From contig JAEWQP010000022.1 of NCBI GenBank assembly GCA_023399155.1, positions 62,001 through 126,000 on the forward strand: a DNA stretch of 64,000 nucleotides, written 5' to 3'. Below the pieces are notes generated by a model, which was not told the origin of the DNA, ran no database searches, and saw only the letters and a list, made by a program, of their open reading frames with translations. Positions within the stretch are counted from its first letter, which is position 1; each line of letters opens with the position of its first letter. Both the position numbers and the translations under genes were made by a program. This DNA is from Verrucomicrobiota bacterium (lineage in GTDB: Bacteria > Verrucomicrobiota > Verrucomicrobiia > Opitutales > Opitutaceae). Below, in pieces: positions 8,943 to 18,144 of the stretch.

Positions 8943-9662
8943 TTAATCGGCTGCAAACGGGTTTGCGCTGGGCGCGCGCACGAGCACGGGCAGTTCCGCC
9001 AGGCAGCGCACCTTCTGGCCGCGCCGTATGGCCGGGCGAAACCGCCATCGTTCCACGGCCGCGACGATGAGCCGGTCAAACTCGGGATGCGCGCCATGCA
9101 GGACACGCACGTCCTGCACGGTGCCATCCGTATTCACCACAAGGAGAAGACGCACCCGGGGGTTGCGGACCTTCTCCAGCAGACTGTTGGGAATCTCCGG
9201 CACTTTCCGGAAGATCGCCACGGCGCGCTGGTCAACCTCGGTCGGTTGGTAGACGTGATGGGCGGCGGGTTTCCATGCTTCGAGCCGGGGATTGAACTGG
9301 CCCGGCGCGTAGTCAAAGTGCGGCACGTAGGCGGGGCGCGCATCCTGCACGAGGGCCTCCGCCGGCAGTGGGATCGCCTGGAACTGGACCGTGCTCGGCG
9401 CGGGCCCGCTGTCGAACGCGAGCGGCGCCGGGGGCAGGGCGACGCCGTCGGCCTCGGGCGCGGCTGGAGGTGGCGGCGGCGGTTCGGGCGCGGGAATCGA
9501 CACGACGGCATCGGCGGTCCGCTCCTGGCGCGGCGCTGGTTGCCGCGAGAACAACGCCAGGCCGGCCGCAAGCGTACCCGTGAACGCGATACCGCCGGAA
9601 ATCCCGAGGAGCGGGGCGATCCAGGCGCGGGTCGGGGACGGAGATGGAGATGCGGGCTGCAC
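8943..9662 (-). CDS. tonB: TonB energy transducer
   Basis: This protein of about 239 residues has TonB architecture: a short cytoplasmic lead, one membrane segment (WIAPLLGISGGIAFTGTL onward, residues about 15-38), a proline-rich linker (PAPEPPPPPPAAPEADG), and a C-terminal TonB domain (RVRLLLVVNTDGTVQDV, then VERWRFRPAI). It couples the ExbB/ExbD proton-driven motor to outer-membrane receptors. I chose the GTG at 9662, just after the exbD stop. The first in-frame ATG (9758) would overlap exbD by more than 80 bases and encode an implausible serine/proline/arginine leader. A TTG at 9686 is a further alternative. Confidence 0.85.
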   Translation of the reverse strand: MQPASPSPSPTRAWIAPLLGISGGIAFTGTLAAGLALFSRQPAPRQERTADAVVSIPAPEPPPPPPAAPEADGVALPPAPLAFDSGPAPSTVQFQAIPLPAEALVQDARPAYVPHFDYAPGQFNPRLEAWKPAAHHVYQPTEVDQRAVAIFRKVPEIPNSLLEKVRNPRVRLLLVVNTDGTVQDVRVLHGAHPEFDRLIVAAVERWRFRPAIRRGQKVRCLAELPVLVRAPSANPFAAD

Positions 9663-9672
9663 GGCGCGGGTC

Positions 9673-10083
9673 TCACTCAGTGGCAAGCGCGGTGGCGAAG
9701 AGCACCGTGCCGATGCCGGCGGCCTTGGCTTCGGCATGGACGTGGGCGAACATGCCATGGCTGGCGTGGCGGTCGGCGCGGATGATCAGCGGTGCTCCCG
9801 GGTCGAGCGCGGCCTGTTTCAGCGCCGGGCCGATCTGCTCCGCGCGGACTTCCTGGCCGTCGAAGAAGATCCGGTCATCCGCGCTGATCGCCACAAGCAT
9901 CGCGTTCTGCATCGGGCTGCCGGCGCCGCTCACCTCGGGCCGCTCCACTTCGATACCCGGGTCGTGCACGAAGACACTGCTCACGACCAGGAAGATCACG
10001 AGCACCAGCATGCAGTCGACCATTGGCACCACGTCGATGTGAACCGATTCGTGCCGGCGTGTCCTGGCGGCGCCCTCAAACAT
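9673..10083 (-). CDS. exbD: ExbD/TolR biopolymer transport protein
   Basis: This 136-residue ExbD family protein has a short cytoplasmic N-terminus (MFEGAARTRRHES) and one membrane helix with the family aspartate (VVPMVDCMLVLVIFLVV). A periplasmic domain follows, ending in the P-L-I-I-R-A-D pattern and a final alpha/beta unit. The aspartate in the helix (MVD) takes part in proton translocation in this family. The ATG at 10083 overlaps the end of exbB by eight bases (ATGTTTGA), a sign of coupled translation; a longer in-frame ATG at 10161 lies well inside exbB and is rejected. Confidence 0.9.
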   Translation of the reverse strand: MFEGAARTRRHESVHIDVVPMVDCMLVLVIFLVVSSVFVHDPGIEVERPEVSGAGSPMQNAMLVAISADDRIFFDGQEVRAEQIGPALKQAALDPGAPLIIRADRHASHGMFAHVHAEAKAAGIGTVLFATALATE

Positions 10084-10588
10084 GGCCGGTTCCTTCGAGG
10101 TTCTGTTGCTCGAGCGCGGCGACCACGCGGTGGGTCCGCTGCACCTGGCGATGCGCGGCATGGATCAGGAGCACGCCCGGAATCGCCACGGCGAGCCCGG
10201 CGGCGGTGGCAATCAGCGCCTCCGAGATCCCCGCGGCCAGTCCGCCGGCCACCTGCGCGGTGCCGCCGGCCGCCAGGTGCGAGAACGTCCGTATCATGCC
10301 CGTGACCGTGCCAAGCAGGCCGAGGAGCGGCGCCGCGGCCACCATCGCCGCGAGGAGGGAACGCTCGTGCTCAAAGCGGTCGTGCAGCGCGTCACACTCG
10401 CGGCGCAGCCGGAGCAGTTCGCCCGGCCGGGCGTCCAGCTGGCGCGGCAGATCGTGCCTGTGCCGCACCAGATGCAGCAGCAGCGTGAAACCCCGCGAAT
10501 AGAGCAGCACGGAGAGGCCGAGGATCACCCAGACCACCGGTCCGCCGTGGTGCATGGTGGCACGAAGGTTCTGGATGAGTTCGATCAT
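10076..10588 (-). CDS. exbB: ExbB/TolQ-type motor protein (short form)
   Basis: This 170-residue MotA/TolQ/ExbB family protein has three membrane helices: GPVVWVILGLSVLLYSRGF near residue 16, APLLGLLGTVTGMIRTF near residue 86, and ISEALIATAAGLAVAIPGVL near residue 122. The last two are the family signature. It partners ExbD and TonB in harnessing proton-motive force. Its ATG overlaps the stop of the upstream long ExbB-like gene as ATGA (10588-10585), so the products are probably translated in step. Confidence 0.9.
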   Translation of the reverse strand: MIELIQNLRATMHHGGPVVWVILGLSVLLYSRGFTLLLHLVRHRHDLPRQLDARPGELLRLRRECDALHDRFEHERSLLAAMVAAAPLLGLLGTVTGMIRTFSHLAAGGTAQVAGGLAAGISEALIATAAGLAVAIPGVLLIHAAHRQVQRTHRVVAALEQQNLEGTGHV

Positions 10589-12021
10589 CGGGTTTGCAGC
10601 TCCGCGGAGGCCCGCGCCTCTTCCATCGCGGTGGAGAGATCGAAGGCGTGCCGCTCGAGAAGAGCCATGGATTTGTGGATACGGTGTGAGAGGAGGCCGT
10701 GCACCAGGAGTGTCGGTATCGCCACCGCCAGCCCGAGGGCGGTGGCGACGAGCGCCTCTGAAATTCCGCCGGAAAGGCGGGCCGCGCTTCCGGTACCGAA
10801 GACGGTGATGAGGGTGAAGGTCTTGATCATCCCCGTCACGGTGCCGAGCAGCCCGAGGAGCGGTCCCGAGGTGGCGATCACGGCCAGCAGCGGCAGCCTG
10901 CGCTCCTGCGTCATGCGCTGCCTGAGCACGAATCCCTGGAGCAGCTCGTCGAGCAGCGCGCGCGGCGCGCGCGCGTTGTCGAGCCCGAGCATGAACAGCC
11001 CGCGCGTGGTGGACTGAAGTCCGGGCAGGCGCGCCCGTGCGTCCTCGAACTCGCCGGCGGCGATGCGCCGGAGGGTGTCCTGGACGGCCGAGGGCGGATC
11101 GAGCCTGAGTTGGCGCAGGTCCGCGAGTTTCATCCCGACCAGGGCGGTCGCGACGACGCCGAGTGCGAGGATGATGTAGCCGACCACGCCGCCCTTTCGG
11201 ATCTCCGCGACGAGGCCGCCGCGGGAATCGAGAAGTTCGAGGGCCTTGCCGGAGGCGTCGAACGGCGCATTGGCCGGCTCGCCGCGCATCAGCGCCGCCG
11301 CCTCGGCGGCTTCCCAGCCCGGTATGGAACGGGTGGAGACATGGTCCGAACCGCGGCGCGCCTGCACCACGCCGAACAGGTCGCCCGAATCGGAGCGGAA
11401 AAAGACCGCAGGCCCGGCGAAGGCGAAGCGGCCGGCGAAGAGGACGTTGTCGCGGTGACCGAGGGTGGATCCCGGCGCCGTGTATCCGCCCAGTTGTGTT
11501 TGCAGCCGCGTGACGAGTGTATCGGCGGCGTCGAGCGCGGCAAACATCGCCTCGCTCCGACCGGTGGATTCGAGGCGTGCGCGCAACTCCGCAAGGCTCG
11601 CGCCCGCGCCCGGCTGTTCGCCGGGGGACATCGCCGCCTCGGCCGCCTTCACCGCATCGAGCATCACCTGGGCGATGTAGCTCATGTTGCGCTCGAGTGC
11701 CGTGCGCTCGGCACGCAGCTCCCGGGCCTGGACCGCCATGCGCGATTTTCCCACCAGCAGGCCGGCGATCCGCGCCTCCAGGCGCAGGACCTCGGCCTCC
11801 GCGGCGTGCAACGCATCCATGCGGGGCGCGCGCTCCTCCGCGATCGCGCGCCGGGCGGCGGCGAGTTCCTCCGTGGTCGCCTCAATGCGGGCGGCGTACT
11901 CGAGAGCAGCGCGCGCCGCGAGCGTTTCCACGGGCTCCTCATCAGCCGCGGCACAGGTCGTTGCGGCGACCAGCCAGGCCACGATCGGCAACACTGCGGA
12001 TGGAATGCCGCGACGTGTCAC
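10585..12021 (-). CDS. Long ExbB-family protein with periplasmic coiled-coil domain (TtpC-like)
   Basis: This 478-residue protein joins an exported N-terminal half to a C-terminal MotA/TolQ/ExbB domain. After a signal sequence (VLPIVAWLVAATTCAA) comes an alanine/glutamate-rich coiled coil (residues about 30-130). A membrane helix (GGVVGYIILALGVVATALVGM) follows, then the ExbB signature GPLLGLLGTVTGMIKTF and ISEALVATALGLAVAIP. This is the layout of TtpC in Vibrio TonB2 systems, where it works beside a normal-length ExbB. The GTG at 12021 overlaps the stop of the DUF3450 gene as GTGA and is chosen over an ATG 135 bases upstream inside that gene. Confidence 0.85.
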   Translation of the reverse strand: MTRRGIPSAVLPIVAWLVAATTCAAADEEPVETLAARAALEYAARIEATTEELAAARRAIAEERAPRMDALHAAEAEVLRLEARIAGLLVGKSRMAVQARELRAERTALERNMSYIAQVMLDAVKAAEAAMSPGEQPGAGASLAELRARLESTGRSEAMFAALDAADTLVTRLQTQLGGYTAPGSTLGHRDNVLFAGRFAFAGPAVFFRSDSGDLFGVVQARRGSDHVSTRSIPGWEAAEAAALMRGEPANAPFDASGKALELLDSRGGLVAEIRKGGVVGYIILALGVVATALVGMKLADLRQLRLDPPSAVQDTLRRIAAGEFEDARARLPGLQSTTRGLFMLGLDNARAPRALLDELLQGFVLRQRMTQERRLPLLAVIATSGPLLGLLGTVTGMIKTFTLITVFGTGSAARLSGGISEALVATALGLAVAIPTLLVHGLLSHRIHKSMALLERHAFDLSTAMEEARASAELQTR

Positions 12022-12815
12022 GGGGAGGAGGCCGGCGTCGCAGTTCCGACGATCTGGACCGGGCCGAGCAGGATGCCGGGGTCGCGCTCCTGATGAAACA
12101 CCGCGATCATGCCTTCCACCGCATCGGCGGCCGCGGGCGTCGCCTCCCAGCGCCACCCGGCGGGACCGGGCCGGCCGAGATACGCGAGGTGCTGTGCCCG
12201 GTCGTAGGCGTAGGCATGGCTGAGGCCGACGTGGAGCACCTCGAGCAGTCGCGCGCGGTCCGATCCGTCGAGCAAGAGCTCCTGCTCGGCGAGGGTGAAG
12301 GTGCGGTTGAAGGCGGCACAGCGCCCGAGAATCGTCGCGAGATGTTGGATACGTTCGGCCGTCCCGAGCGTTCCATCCTGGATGCTGCGGAACGGCAGCT
12401 CGAGGCCTCCGGAGAGGCGCGGCGGGAGGAAGGGCCGCAACGCGACAAGGCGCTGGACGGTCGCGTCCGTGCGGCGCGTCGCAGACTCAAACACCTCACG
12501 CGCCCGGAGGTTTTCGGGATCCTCCACACCCGGGGCGGCGCCCTCGGCGCGGATCTCAGACTCGAGCCGGCCGGCCTCGCTCTCCAGCGACGCCACGCGG
12601 GCCTGCATGGCCTCGATCGCGGCGTCCAGCGCGGCGCGCTGCGCGTGCCAGTCGCTGTGCAGCTTCGATAGTTCGACGCGCAGCCGCGCCCACTCGGTCG
12701 CCGCACGCTGCACCGAGCCCACCGTGTCCGAGGCCATCCCCGTGGTCGCAGCGAGGACGAGGCCTGCCGCGAGTGCGGCAAGTCGGACGGACGTGTGTGC
12801 AGGACGTGTCGTCAT
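12018..12815 (-). CDS. DUF3450 family periplasmic protein, first gene of the TonB operon
   Basis: This 265-residue protein begins with a signal peptide (MTTRPAHTSVRLAALAAGL onward, ending near TTGMAS). A long coiled coil follows (residues about 35-105, ELSKLHSDWHAQRAALDAAI). The C-terminal half carries the conserved DUF3450 segments LVALRPFLPPRL, FTLAEQELLLDG and GLSHAYAYD. DUF3450 proteins characteristically precede two ExbB-family genes, ExbD, TonB and a TPR protein, exactly as here. Their role is unknown, though they probably form part of the periplasmic side of the complex. The operon promoter should lie in the 111 bases before 12815. Confidence 0.83.
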   Translation of the reverse strand: MTTRPAHTSVRLAALAAGLVLAATTGMASDTVGSVQRAATEWARLRVELSKLHSDWHAQRAALDAAIEAMQARVASLESEAGRLESEIRAEGAAPGVEDPENLRAREVFESATRRTDATVQRLVALRPFLPPRLSGGLELPFRSIQDGTLGTAERIQHLATILGRCAAFNRTFTLAEQELLLDGSDRARLLEVLHVGLSHAYAYDRAQHLAYLGRPGPAGWRWEATPAAADAVEGMIAVFHQERDPGILLGPVQIVGTATPASSP

Positions 12816-12926
12816 GCGTGCACAGCCAACGTTGGGGGGACCGATCCGAAGTCTCTGACGGGCGGCGAACGTGGCTTGTCGCCGTGGGGTTGGCGACCGA
12901 AAAAACGCGATCCTGCGGGCGTGGCC

Positions 12927-13892
12927 TCAGCCGGCCGGCCCGCGGCCTGCGAGGTGCACCAGGTAGGCGACGTAGCCGGCGAAGAGCAGCGCGCCTTCCC
13001 AGCGTTGCAGCCGGAAGCCCGTCTTCATGAACGGGAGGAGCAGCACCGTGAATCCAACCATCACGCCGATATCGAAGCCGCGCAGGTCATATGCGCGCAG
13101 CGGTTCGACCGCTCCGGCGGCGCCGAGGATGCCGAGGACGTTGAAGATGTTCGATCCGACGATGTTGCCCACGGCGAGATCGGGCTGCCGCCGGAACACC
13201 GCGATAAGCGAGGCGGAGAACTCCGGCAGGCTCGTTCCGATCGCCACGATGGTGAGGCCGATCACGGCGTCGCTCACCCCGGCGGCGCGGGCTATCGTCG
13301 TCGCGCCATCGACCATCAGGCGCGCACCGAGGGCGAGGCCGAGGAGGCCCCCGACGATCATGGCGAAATCGCGGCGGGCCGAGCCGGCGGGCGTGGGCAC
13401 GGACGCGGCGTACTCCTCGCGCAGGGCCGGTGTCTGCTCGCGTCGCGCCGCGCGCACGGTGAGCACGGTATAGGTCAAGAGGCCGACCAGCAGGAGCACC
13501 GCCTCGCCGCGGCCGACGCGTCCGTCGGAGAGCACTACGGCGGCGACGAGCGTGGCGAACAACGCGACCGGCATGTCCACGCGCAGGATCTGCATGTCCA
13601 CGCGTAGGGGAAAGACCATCGCGCAAATCGCGAGGATGCAGCCGATGTTGCTGATGTTGGAGCCGACGACGTTGCCCACCGCGATGTCGCCGCGGCCGGA
13701 GAGGGCCGCGCCGATGCTGACAAAGAGTTCGGGGCTGCTCGTGCCGAAGGCGACGATGGTCAGGCCGATCACCAACGGCGACACGCCGAGACGGCGTGCC
13801 AGGCGCGACGATCCGCGGACCAGGCCCTCGCCACCGACGGAAAGAAGGGCCAATCCCGCGAGAACGAACAGCCAGGGCATGTCGGAAAGCAT
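12927..13892 (-). CDS. Calcium/sodium antiporter of the CaCA family (YrbG-like)
   Basis: This polytopic protein of about 321 residues has two inverted alpha-repeat signatures: GTSSPELFVS with GNVVGSNISN in the first half, and GTSLPEFSAS with GNIVGSNIFN in the second. Those glutamates and asparagines form the ion-binding sites in CaCA exchangers, which exchange Na+ or H+ for Ca2+ across the inner membrane. About ten membrane helices are visible. ATGs at 13925, 13892 and 13880 are all in frame; 13892 (MLSDMPWLFVLAG) was chosen because the first helix follows directly. It reads the same way as the TonB operon but ends 111 bases before it. Confidence 0.88.
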   Translation of the reverse strand: MLSDMPWLFVLAGLALLSVGGEGLVRGSSRLARRLGVSPLVIGLTIVAFGTSSPELFVSIGAALSGRGDIAVGNVVGSNISNIGCILAICAMVFPLRVDMQILRVDMPVALFATLVAAVVLSDGRVGRGEAVLLLVGLLTYTVLTVRAARREQTPALREEYAASVPTPAGSARRDFAMIVGGLLGLALGARLMVDGATTIARAAGVSDAVIGLTIVAIGTSLPEFSASLIAVFRRQPDLAVGNIVGSNIFNVLGILGAAGAVEPLRAYDLRGFDIGVMVGFTVLLLPFMKTGFRLQRWEGALLFAGYVAYLVHLAGRGPAG

Positions 13893-13946
13893 CGGTGGCG
13901 CGTGCGGTGCCGCGGCGTGCGGCACTCGGTGATTCCTTGGATCGGT

Positions 13947-14360
13947 CTACCCGTGGGGCTGTCCGTGCGGCGGCATCTGTACGACCACCAACGGCAGCGA
14001 GGCTTCCGCGCGCCCGTCGACGCTCAGGTCGATGGCATATTCGTCGAAGCGCTCGAACTTCAGCTGATGAATGTTCAGCACCATGTTGATCGCCATGGAT
14101 TCCCGCTGCGGCGGCAGGCGCACCTCGAAATTGGCCCCGATGGGGGGGACGATGCGGCGCCCGTCGGCGTCGATGAATGCAAGCTCAAGCGAGTGCGGAC
14201 CCTCCTCGCCGCGCGAGACGCGCAGGCGGATGGCGATCGCGCACTGCGGGTGGAGAACCGGGGCCTCCCGTGCAAAGATGCCGTCGAAGGCGCCGAGCAG
14301 GCTGAGCTTGCCGGCGTAATCCACCGCGGCGTCACAAAGAGCGAACACCTCGACCTTCAT
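13947..14360 (-). CDS. DUF6941-like small protein
   Basis: This 137-residue cytoplasmic protein opens with MKVEVFALCDAAVDYAGKL and LLGAFDGIFA, the pattern I associate with DUF6941 proteins. The rest is a beta-rich domain (FEVRLPPQRESMAIN, then EYAIDLSVDGR) ending in a polar tail. Its function is unknown. The start ATG overlaps the stop of the phosphatase gene upstream as ATGA (14360-14357), so the two are probably translated together. Confidence 0.65.
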   Translation of the reverse strand: MKVEVFALCDAAVDYAGKLSLLGAFDGIFAREAPVLHPQCAIAIRLRVSRGEEGPHSLELAFIDADGRRIVPPIGANFEVRLPPQRESMAINMVLNIHQLKFERFDEYAIDLSVDGRAEASLPLVVVQMPPHGQPHG

Positions 14361-14824
14361 GGGAGCGATCCGGTCGGCACAGGCGGGGTTTCGAGCGCCG
14401 CACAGGCGTCCAGAACGGCGAGGACGCGCTGTTCGAGCAGCGGCACGGAGATGTCGGGCGTCGCCACGTCGAGGTCGTGGACCGCCCAATACTCCACGCG
14501 CTCCTCCCAGTCCGGGAAGAGCGTGCGCATCAAGGGACGGTGCTCGATCTCCTTGACTGCGATGATGCGCGCGGCGCGCTCCAAATCGGTGCGGGCAAGT
14601 TGCACGGGGTGGGAGCCGGTATGGTGCAGCGCGATGCCGCGCGCGGCGAGGGCGAAGCGCGTGTAGAGCGAGATATCACCCTCGCCGGCCACCAGATGCG
14701 TGGCCAGGCCGCGCGAGAACGCGCGCACCTGCAGCTGGCGCTGCGTTGCATGGAAATTGAAGACCGCCTCGGCGAAGCGCGAACGGTAGAAATTGCCGGA
14801 ACAAATGAACAGGATCTGACGCAT
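14357..14824 (-). CDS. Low-molecular-weight protein tyrosine phosphatase-like protein
   Basis: This 155-residue protein has an N-terminal phosphate-binding loop, MRQILFICSGNFYRSRF, that fits the C-x5-R-S signature of low-molecular-weight phosphatases (nucleophile C8). FSRGLATH follows where the family's second conserved segment lies. The general-acid aspartate is plausibly one of those in AVHDLDVATPD; the usual D-P near the C-terminus is altered to T-P-D, so catalytic activity is not certain. An arsenate-reductase-type role is possible but unsupported. It forms a two-gene unit with the DUF6941-like gene and diverges from the DUF748 gene. Confidence 0.7.
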   Translation of the reverse strand: MRQILFICSGNFYRSRFAEAVFNFHATQRQLQVRAFSRGLATHLVAGEGDISLYTRFALAARGIALHHTGSHPVQLARTDLERAARIIAVKEIEHRPLMRTLFPDWEERVEYWAVHDLDVATPDISVPLLEQRVLAVLDACAALETPPVPTGSLP

Positions 14825-14946
14825 GTGGGAGTGACCGCGACCAAAACCTCCGCGCGCGACGAATGGAATCCCGAAATCTCCGGAATCGCTCGAGGTCCGC
14901 GAATGAATTGCGATGTGCCCGATCCTTGTGTTGGAATGGTGTCATC

Positions 14947-17900
14947 GTGAGCACTCGAGCACTTCGGCTGCGTCGCTGGGCCATCATCGTGGCTGCGGCA
15001 TTCGCGCTCTACAACATCGTCGGCTTTCTCGTGCTGCCGCCGATCGTCCGGTCCCAGATCGAGCAACGCGCCGCCGCCGCGCTTGATCGCGAGGTCCACG
15101 TCGAGGGCGTGCGGATGAACCCGCTCTCCTTCGCCATCGCGGTGCACGGCCTGCGCGTCGTGGATCGCGACGGCGCCGATCTTGCGTCGCTGAAGAAACT
15201 CTACCTCAACGCCGATCCGGTTACGTCGCTCTTCAAGCTGGAATGGCACCTCGCGGAGTTCCGCCTCGTGGAACCGCGCGCCCGGCTCGTGATCGACGAG
15301 TCGGGCGAGGCCAACGTGGCCGACCTGATCGCCCGGTACTCCACGACGTCCGACGAGCCCGAACGCGCATCGGGCGGGCTGCCGCGGGCCGGGGCCGACG
15401 CAGTGCGGATCGAGCGCGCCTCGATCGAGTTCGCCGACCGTTCGCGCGCCACGCCGTTTCACACGGTGGTCGGGCCGATGACCTTCGAGCTGGACCGATT
15501 CACCACGCGGCCGGATGCGGCGAGTCCCTACACGTTTGCCGGAACGACCAACACGTCGGAATCCTTCCAGTGGTCGGGAAGCCTCTCGGCGGCCCCGCTG
15601 GGTTCGGAGGGGCACATCGAGTTCTCCGGGTTCTCGATTCCCAAGCACATGCCGTTCGTGGAGGAGCTTGTCCCCGCTTCGGTGGACTCGGGTCTCGTGT
15701 CGTTCAAAGGCAACTACCGCGTGGGTCTCGCCGGCGGCCTGATGGCGGTGATCGAGGACACGACGCTTGCGGTCGACGGGCTCAGCCTCTCCGAGCGCGG
15801 CGCGGCCGACGCGCTCGTGAAGGTCGGGCGCGTCCAGGTGGATATCGCGCGGGCGGACGCCGTGGAGCGCACCGCCGAGATTCCGCGGGTCGCGCTCGAC
15901 GGCCTCGAGATCTACGCGACGCGCGAAGCGAGCGGAGCGATCGATCTGCTTCGACTCGTCCCGGCCGCGCCCGAGGGGGCAGATGGCGCCACGCCGTCGC
16001 CGGCATCCACGGCGGATTCCGGACCCGCCGTGAGCGCACACGTCGGCACGCTTGCCGTCACCAACGCGCGCGTATCCATCGTGGACCGCTCCAATCCCCG
16101 CACGGCCCGGCTCCTTCTCGACCAGATCGCCATCACAGCGTCCAACCTCGGGACCGACCTCGACCGCGAGGTCGCCCTGGAAATGAGCGCACGCTGGAAC
16201 GAGCGCGGCTCGATCACCGCGAACGGGACGGTCCGCGCCCTGCCGGCGGCCGCCACGCTCGAGGTGAAGGGCGGCCTGATCGATCTCGCCCCGCTCGACC
16301 CGTTGCTCGCGCCGTTCATCGACGTGCGCATCAAATCGGGGGATATCTGGTTCGCCGGAGAAGTCGAGGCCGCGATCGGGGCCGATGGCGCGCCAACGAT
16401 CGCCTGGCGCGGTGATGCCGGTCTGGATACGCTCTCCGTTTTCGGCGAGTCGGCGGAGTCCGAACTCGTGGGCTGGAAGCGCCTGGCGTTCACCGGCACG
16501 GAGTTCACCCTCGAGCCGCTCGCGGTGTCGGCCCGGGAGATCGCGCTCGTCGAGCCGGTCGCCCGGGTGGTGGTGAAGGAGGACGGCACGATCAACCTCC
16601 TCGCCGTCATGCCCCAGCGGGTACAGGACGGCGAGACCCCGACGGCGGAGCCGGCCCCTTCGCCGTCGGCTTCGACGACGAGCGAGCGCCTTGCCGCGGC
16701 GACGCACCAGAAGCTCGACTTCGACGCGCGCATCGATGCGGTCACGGTCACGGGCGGACGCGTGAGCATCGCCGACGCGTCCTTCAAGCCGGGCTTCTCC
16801 GCCGAGCTGCGCGATTTCACGGGTTCGATCCGCGGGCTGTCCTCGGCCAATCTCGCGCGGGCCGATGTCGACCTGTCGGGTTCGCTCAACGGCGTCGCGC
16901 CGCTGCGCATCTCGGGGCAGATCAATCCGCTGGCTGACGACGTCTACAGCGACGTGAGCGTCGTGTTCAGCAACATCGACCTGCCGGTGTTCTCGCCCTA
17001 CGCGGGCCGGTTCATCGGCCAGAAGATCCAGAAGGGCAAGCTGCGCATCGACGTCGGCTACAAGCTCTCGCAGCGCGACCTCGCGGGCGAGAACCGGATC
17101 CTGTTCGACCAGTTCTACCTGGGCGAAAAGGTGCAGAGTCCGGATGCGCTCAAGCTCCCGGTCGGTCTCGCCCTGGCCCTCCTGCGTGACCGCAACGGGC
17201 AGATCTCACTCGACGTGCCGGTCCGGGGCAACCTTGACGATCCAGATTTCAAATACGGCCGGGTGGTCTGGCAGACCCTGGGCAACATTCTGGTGAAGGC
17301 GGCGACCTCGCCGTTCTCCATGCTCGGCGGCATGTTCGGCGGCCGGGATCTCGACCTGAGTCATGTCGACTTCGCGTCGGGATCGGCCGCGCTCACCGAG
17401 GATGCCTCGAAGAAGCTCGAGGTCCTGGGCAAGGCACTCTTTGAACGCCCCGCCCTCCGGCTCGAGATCGTCTCGCCCCCGTCGCCATCGACCGACCGCG
17501 ACGGGCTGGTCGGGCAGAAGTTCGCACAGATGCTGCGCGACGAGAAGCAGCGCCTCGCCACCGCTCCGGCAGGGGCGGCCGCGCCGGACCGGCCCGCGGC
17601 GGACGCGCCGGCGACGGGCGCCGGCGAAGCTGCGGCGGGGGTCGATGTCGCACCCGAGGAGGTGAACGCGCTTATCGCCAGCCTGTTCGTGCAGACCTTT
17701 CCGGCCGAGGCCGAGGCGGGGACCGCGGCGGCCGCTGCCGCCGGGGTGGCGCCGATCGCGAGCGCGGAGCCGGCGGAAGAGGAGCGGCCGGGTTTGCTGC
17801 GTCGGGCCTGGCGCTCGGTTTTCGGTGGCGGGGACGAAGCGGAAACGGCGGCGACGCCCCCGCCTGCCACCCAGGCGCACCCGGAGATCCCGTCGGAGTC

Positions 17901-18138
17901 CGGCGCGGAGCCTCCGCTCACGCTGGAAGGCATGCGCGACCGTTTGTTCGCGTCGATCGAGGTGAGCGAGGAGGAGTTTGCCGCGCTCGCCCGAACGCGT
18001 GCGGCCGTCCTCCGGGATGCCCTTCTCGCCGACGGCCAGATCGAACCGGAGCGCGTTTTCCTGATCGACTCGACCACCGTCCCGGATGGCGCCACGGGCT
18101 CGCCCGACGGCGGCCGCGTCTTCTTCACGCTGCAGTGA
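14947..18138 (+). CDS. DUF748 / AsmA-like envelope protein
   Basis: This protein of about 1063 residues has an N-terminal membrane anchor (RRWAIIVAAAFALYNIVGF, then LPPIV) followed by a very long beta-rich periplasmic part. VHVEGVRMNPLSFAIAVHGL and the later LAGENRILFDQFYLGEKV and LPVGLALALLRDRNGQI are typical of DUF748, in the AsmA/YhdP superfamily of lipid-transport or outer-membrane-homeostasis proteins. The C-terminal region (VDFASGSAALTEDASKKLEV) is the usual OmpA-like closing segment. An alanine-rich low-complexity linker spans residues about 890-960. The GTG at 14947 (VSTRALRLRRW) is chosen because the frame before it has no helix or family match. Confidence 0.82.
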   Translation: MSTRALRLRRWAIIVAAAFALYNIVGFLVLPPIVRSQIEQRAAAALDREVHVEGVRMNPLSFAIAVHGLRVVDRDGADLASLKKLYLNADPVTSLFKLEWHLAEFRLVEPRARLVIDESGEANVADLIARYSTTSDEPERASGGLPRAGADAVRIERASIEFADRSRATPFHTVVGPMTFELDRFTTRPDAASPYTFAGTTNTSESFQWSGSLSAAPLGSEGHIEFSGFSIPKHMPFVEELVPASVDSGLVSFKGNYRVGLAGGLMAVIEDTTLAVDGLSLSERGAADALVKVGRVQVDIARADAVERTAEIPRVALDGLEIYATREASGAIDLLRLVPAAPEGADGATPSPASTADSGPAVSAHVGTLAVTNARVSIVDRSNPRTARLLLDQIAITASNLGTDLDREVALEMSARWNERGSITANGTVRALPAAATLEVKGGLIDLAPLDPLLAPFIDVRIKSGDIWFAGEVEAAIGADGAPTIAWRGDAGLDTLSVFGESAESELVGWKRLAFTGTEFTLEPLAVSAREIALVEPVARVVVKEDGTINLLAVMPQRVQDGETPTAEPAPSPSASTTSERLAAATHQKLDFDARIDAVTVTGGRVSIADASFKPGFSAELRDFTGSIRGLSSANLARADVDLSGSLNGVAPLRISGQINPLADDVYSDVSVVFSNIDLPVFSPYAGRFIGQKIQKGKLRIDVGYKLSQRDLAGENRILFDQFYLGEKVQSPDALKLPVGLALALLRDRNGQISLDVPVRGNLDDPDFKYGRVVWQTLGNILVKAATSPFSMLGGMFGGRDLDLSHVDFASGSAALTEDASKKLEVLGKALFERPALRLEIVSPPSPSTDRDGLVGQKFAQMLRDEKQRLATAPAGAAAPDRPAADAPATGAGEAAAGVDVAPEEVNALIASLFVQTFPAEAEAGTAAAAAAGVAPIASAEPAEEERPGLLRRAWRSVFGGGDEAETAATPPPATQAHPEIPSESGAEPPLTLEGMRDRLFASIEVSEEEFAALARTRAAVLRDALLADGQIEPERVFLIDSTTVPDGATGSPDGGRVFFTLQ

Positions 18139-18144
18139 GACGCG

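Noticed and set aside
9663..9758. Longer ATG-started TonB reading into exbD
   Set aside because: The extra residues are a serine/proline/arginine shadow of exbD; the GTG just after the exbD stop gives a normal TonB.
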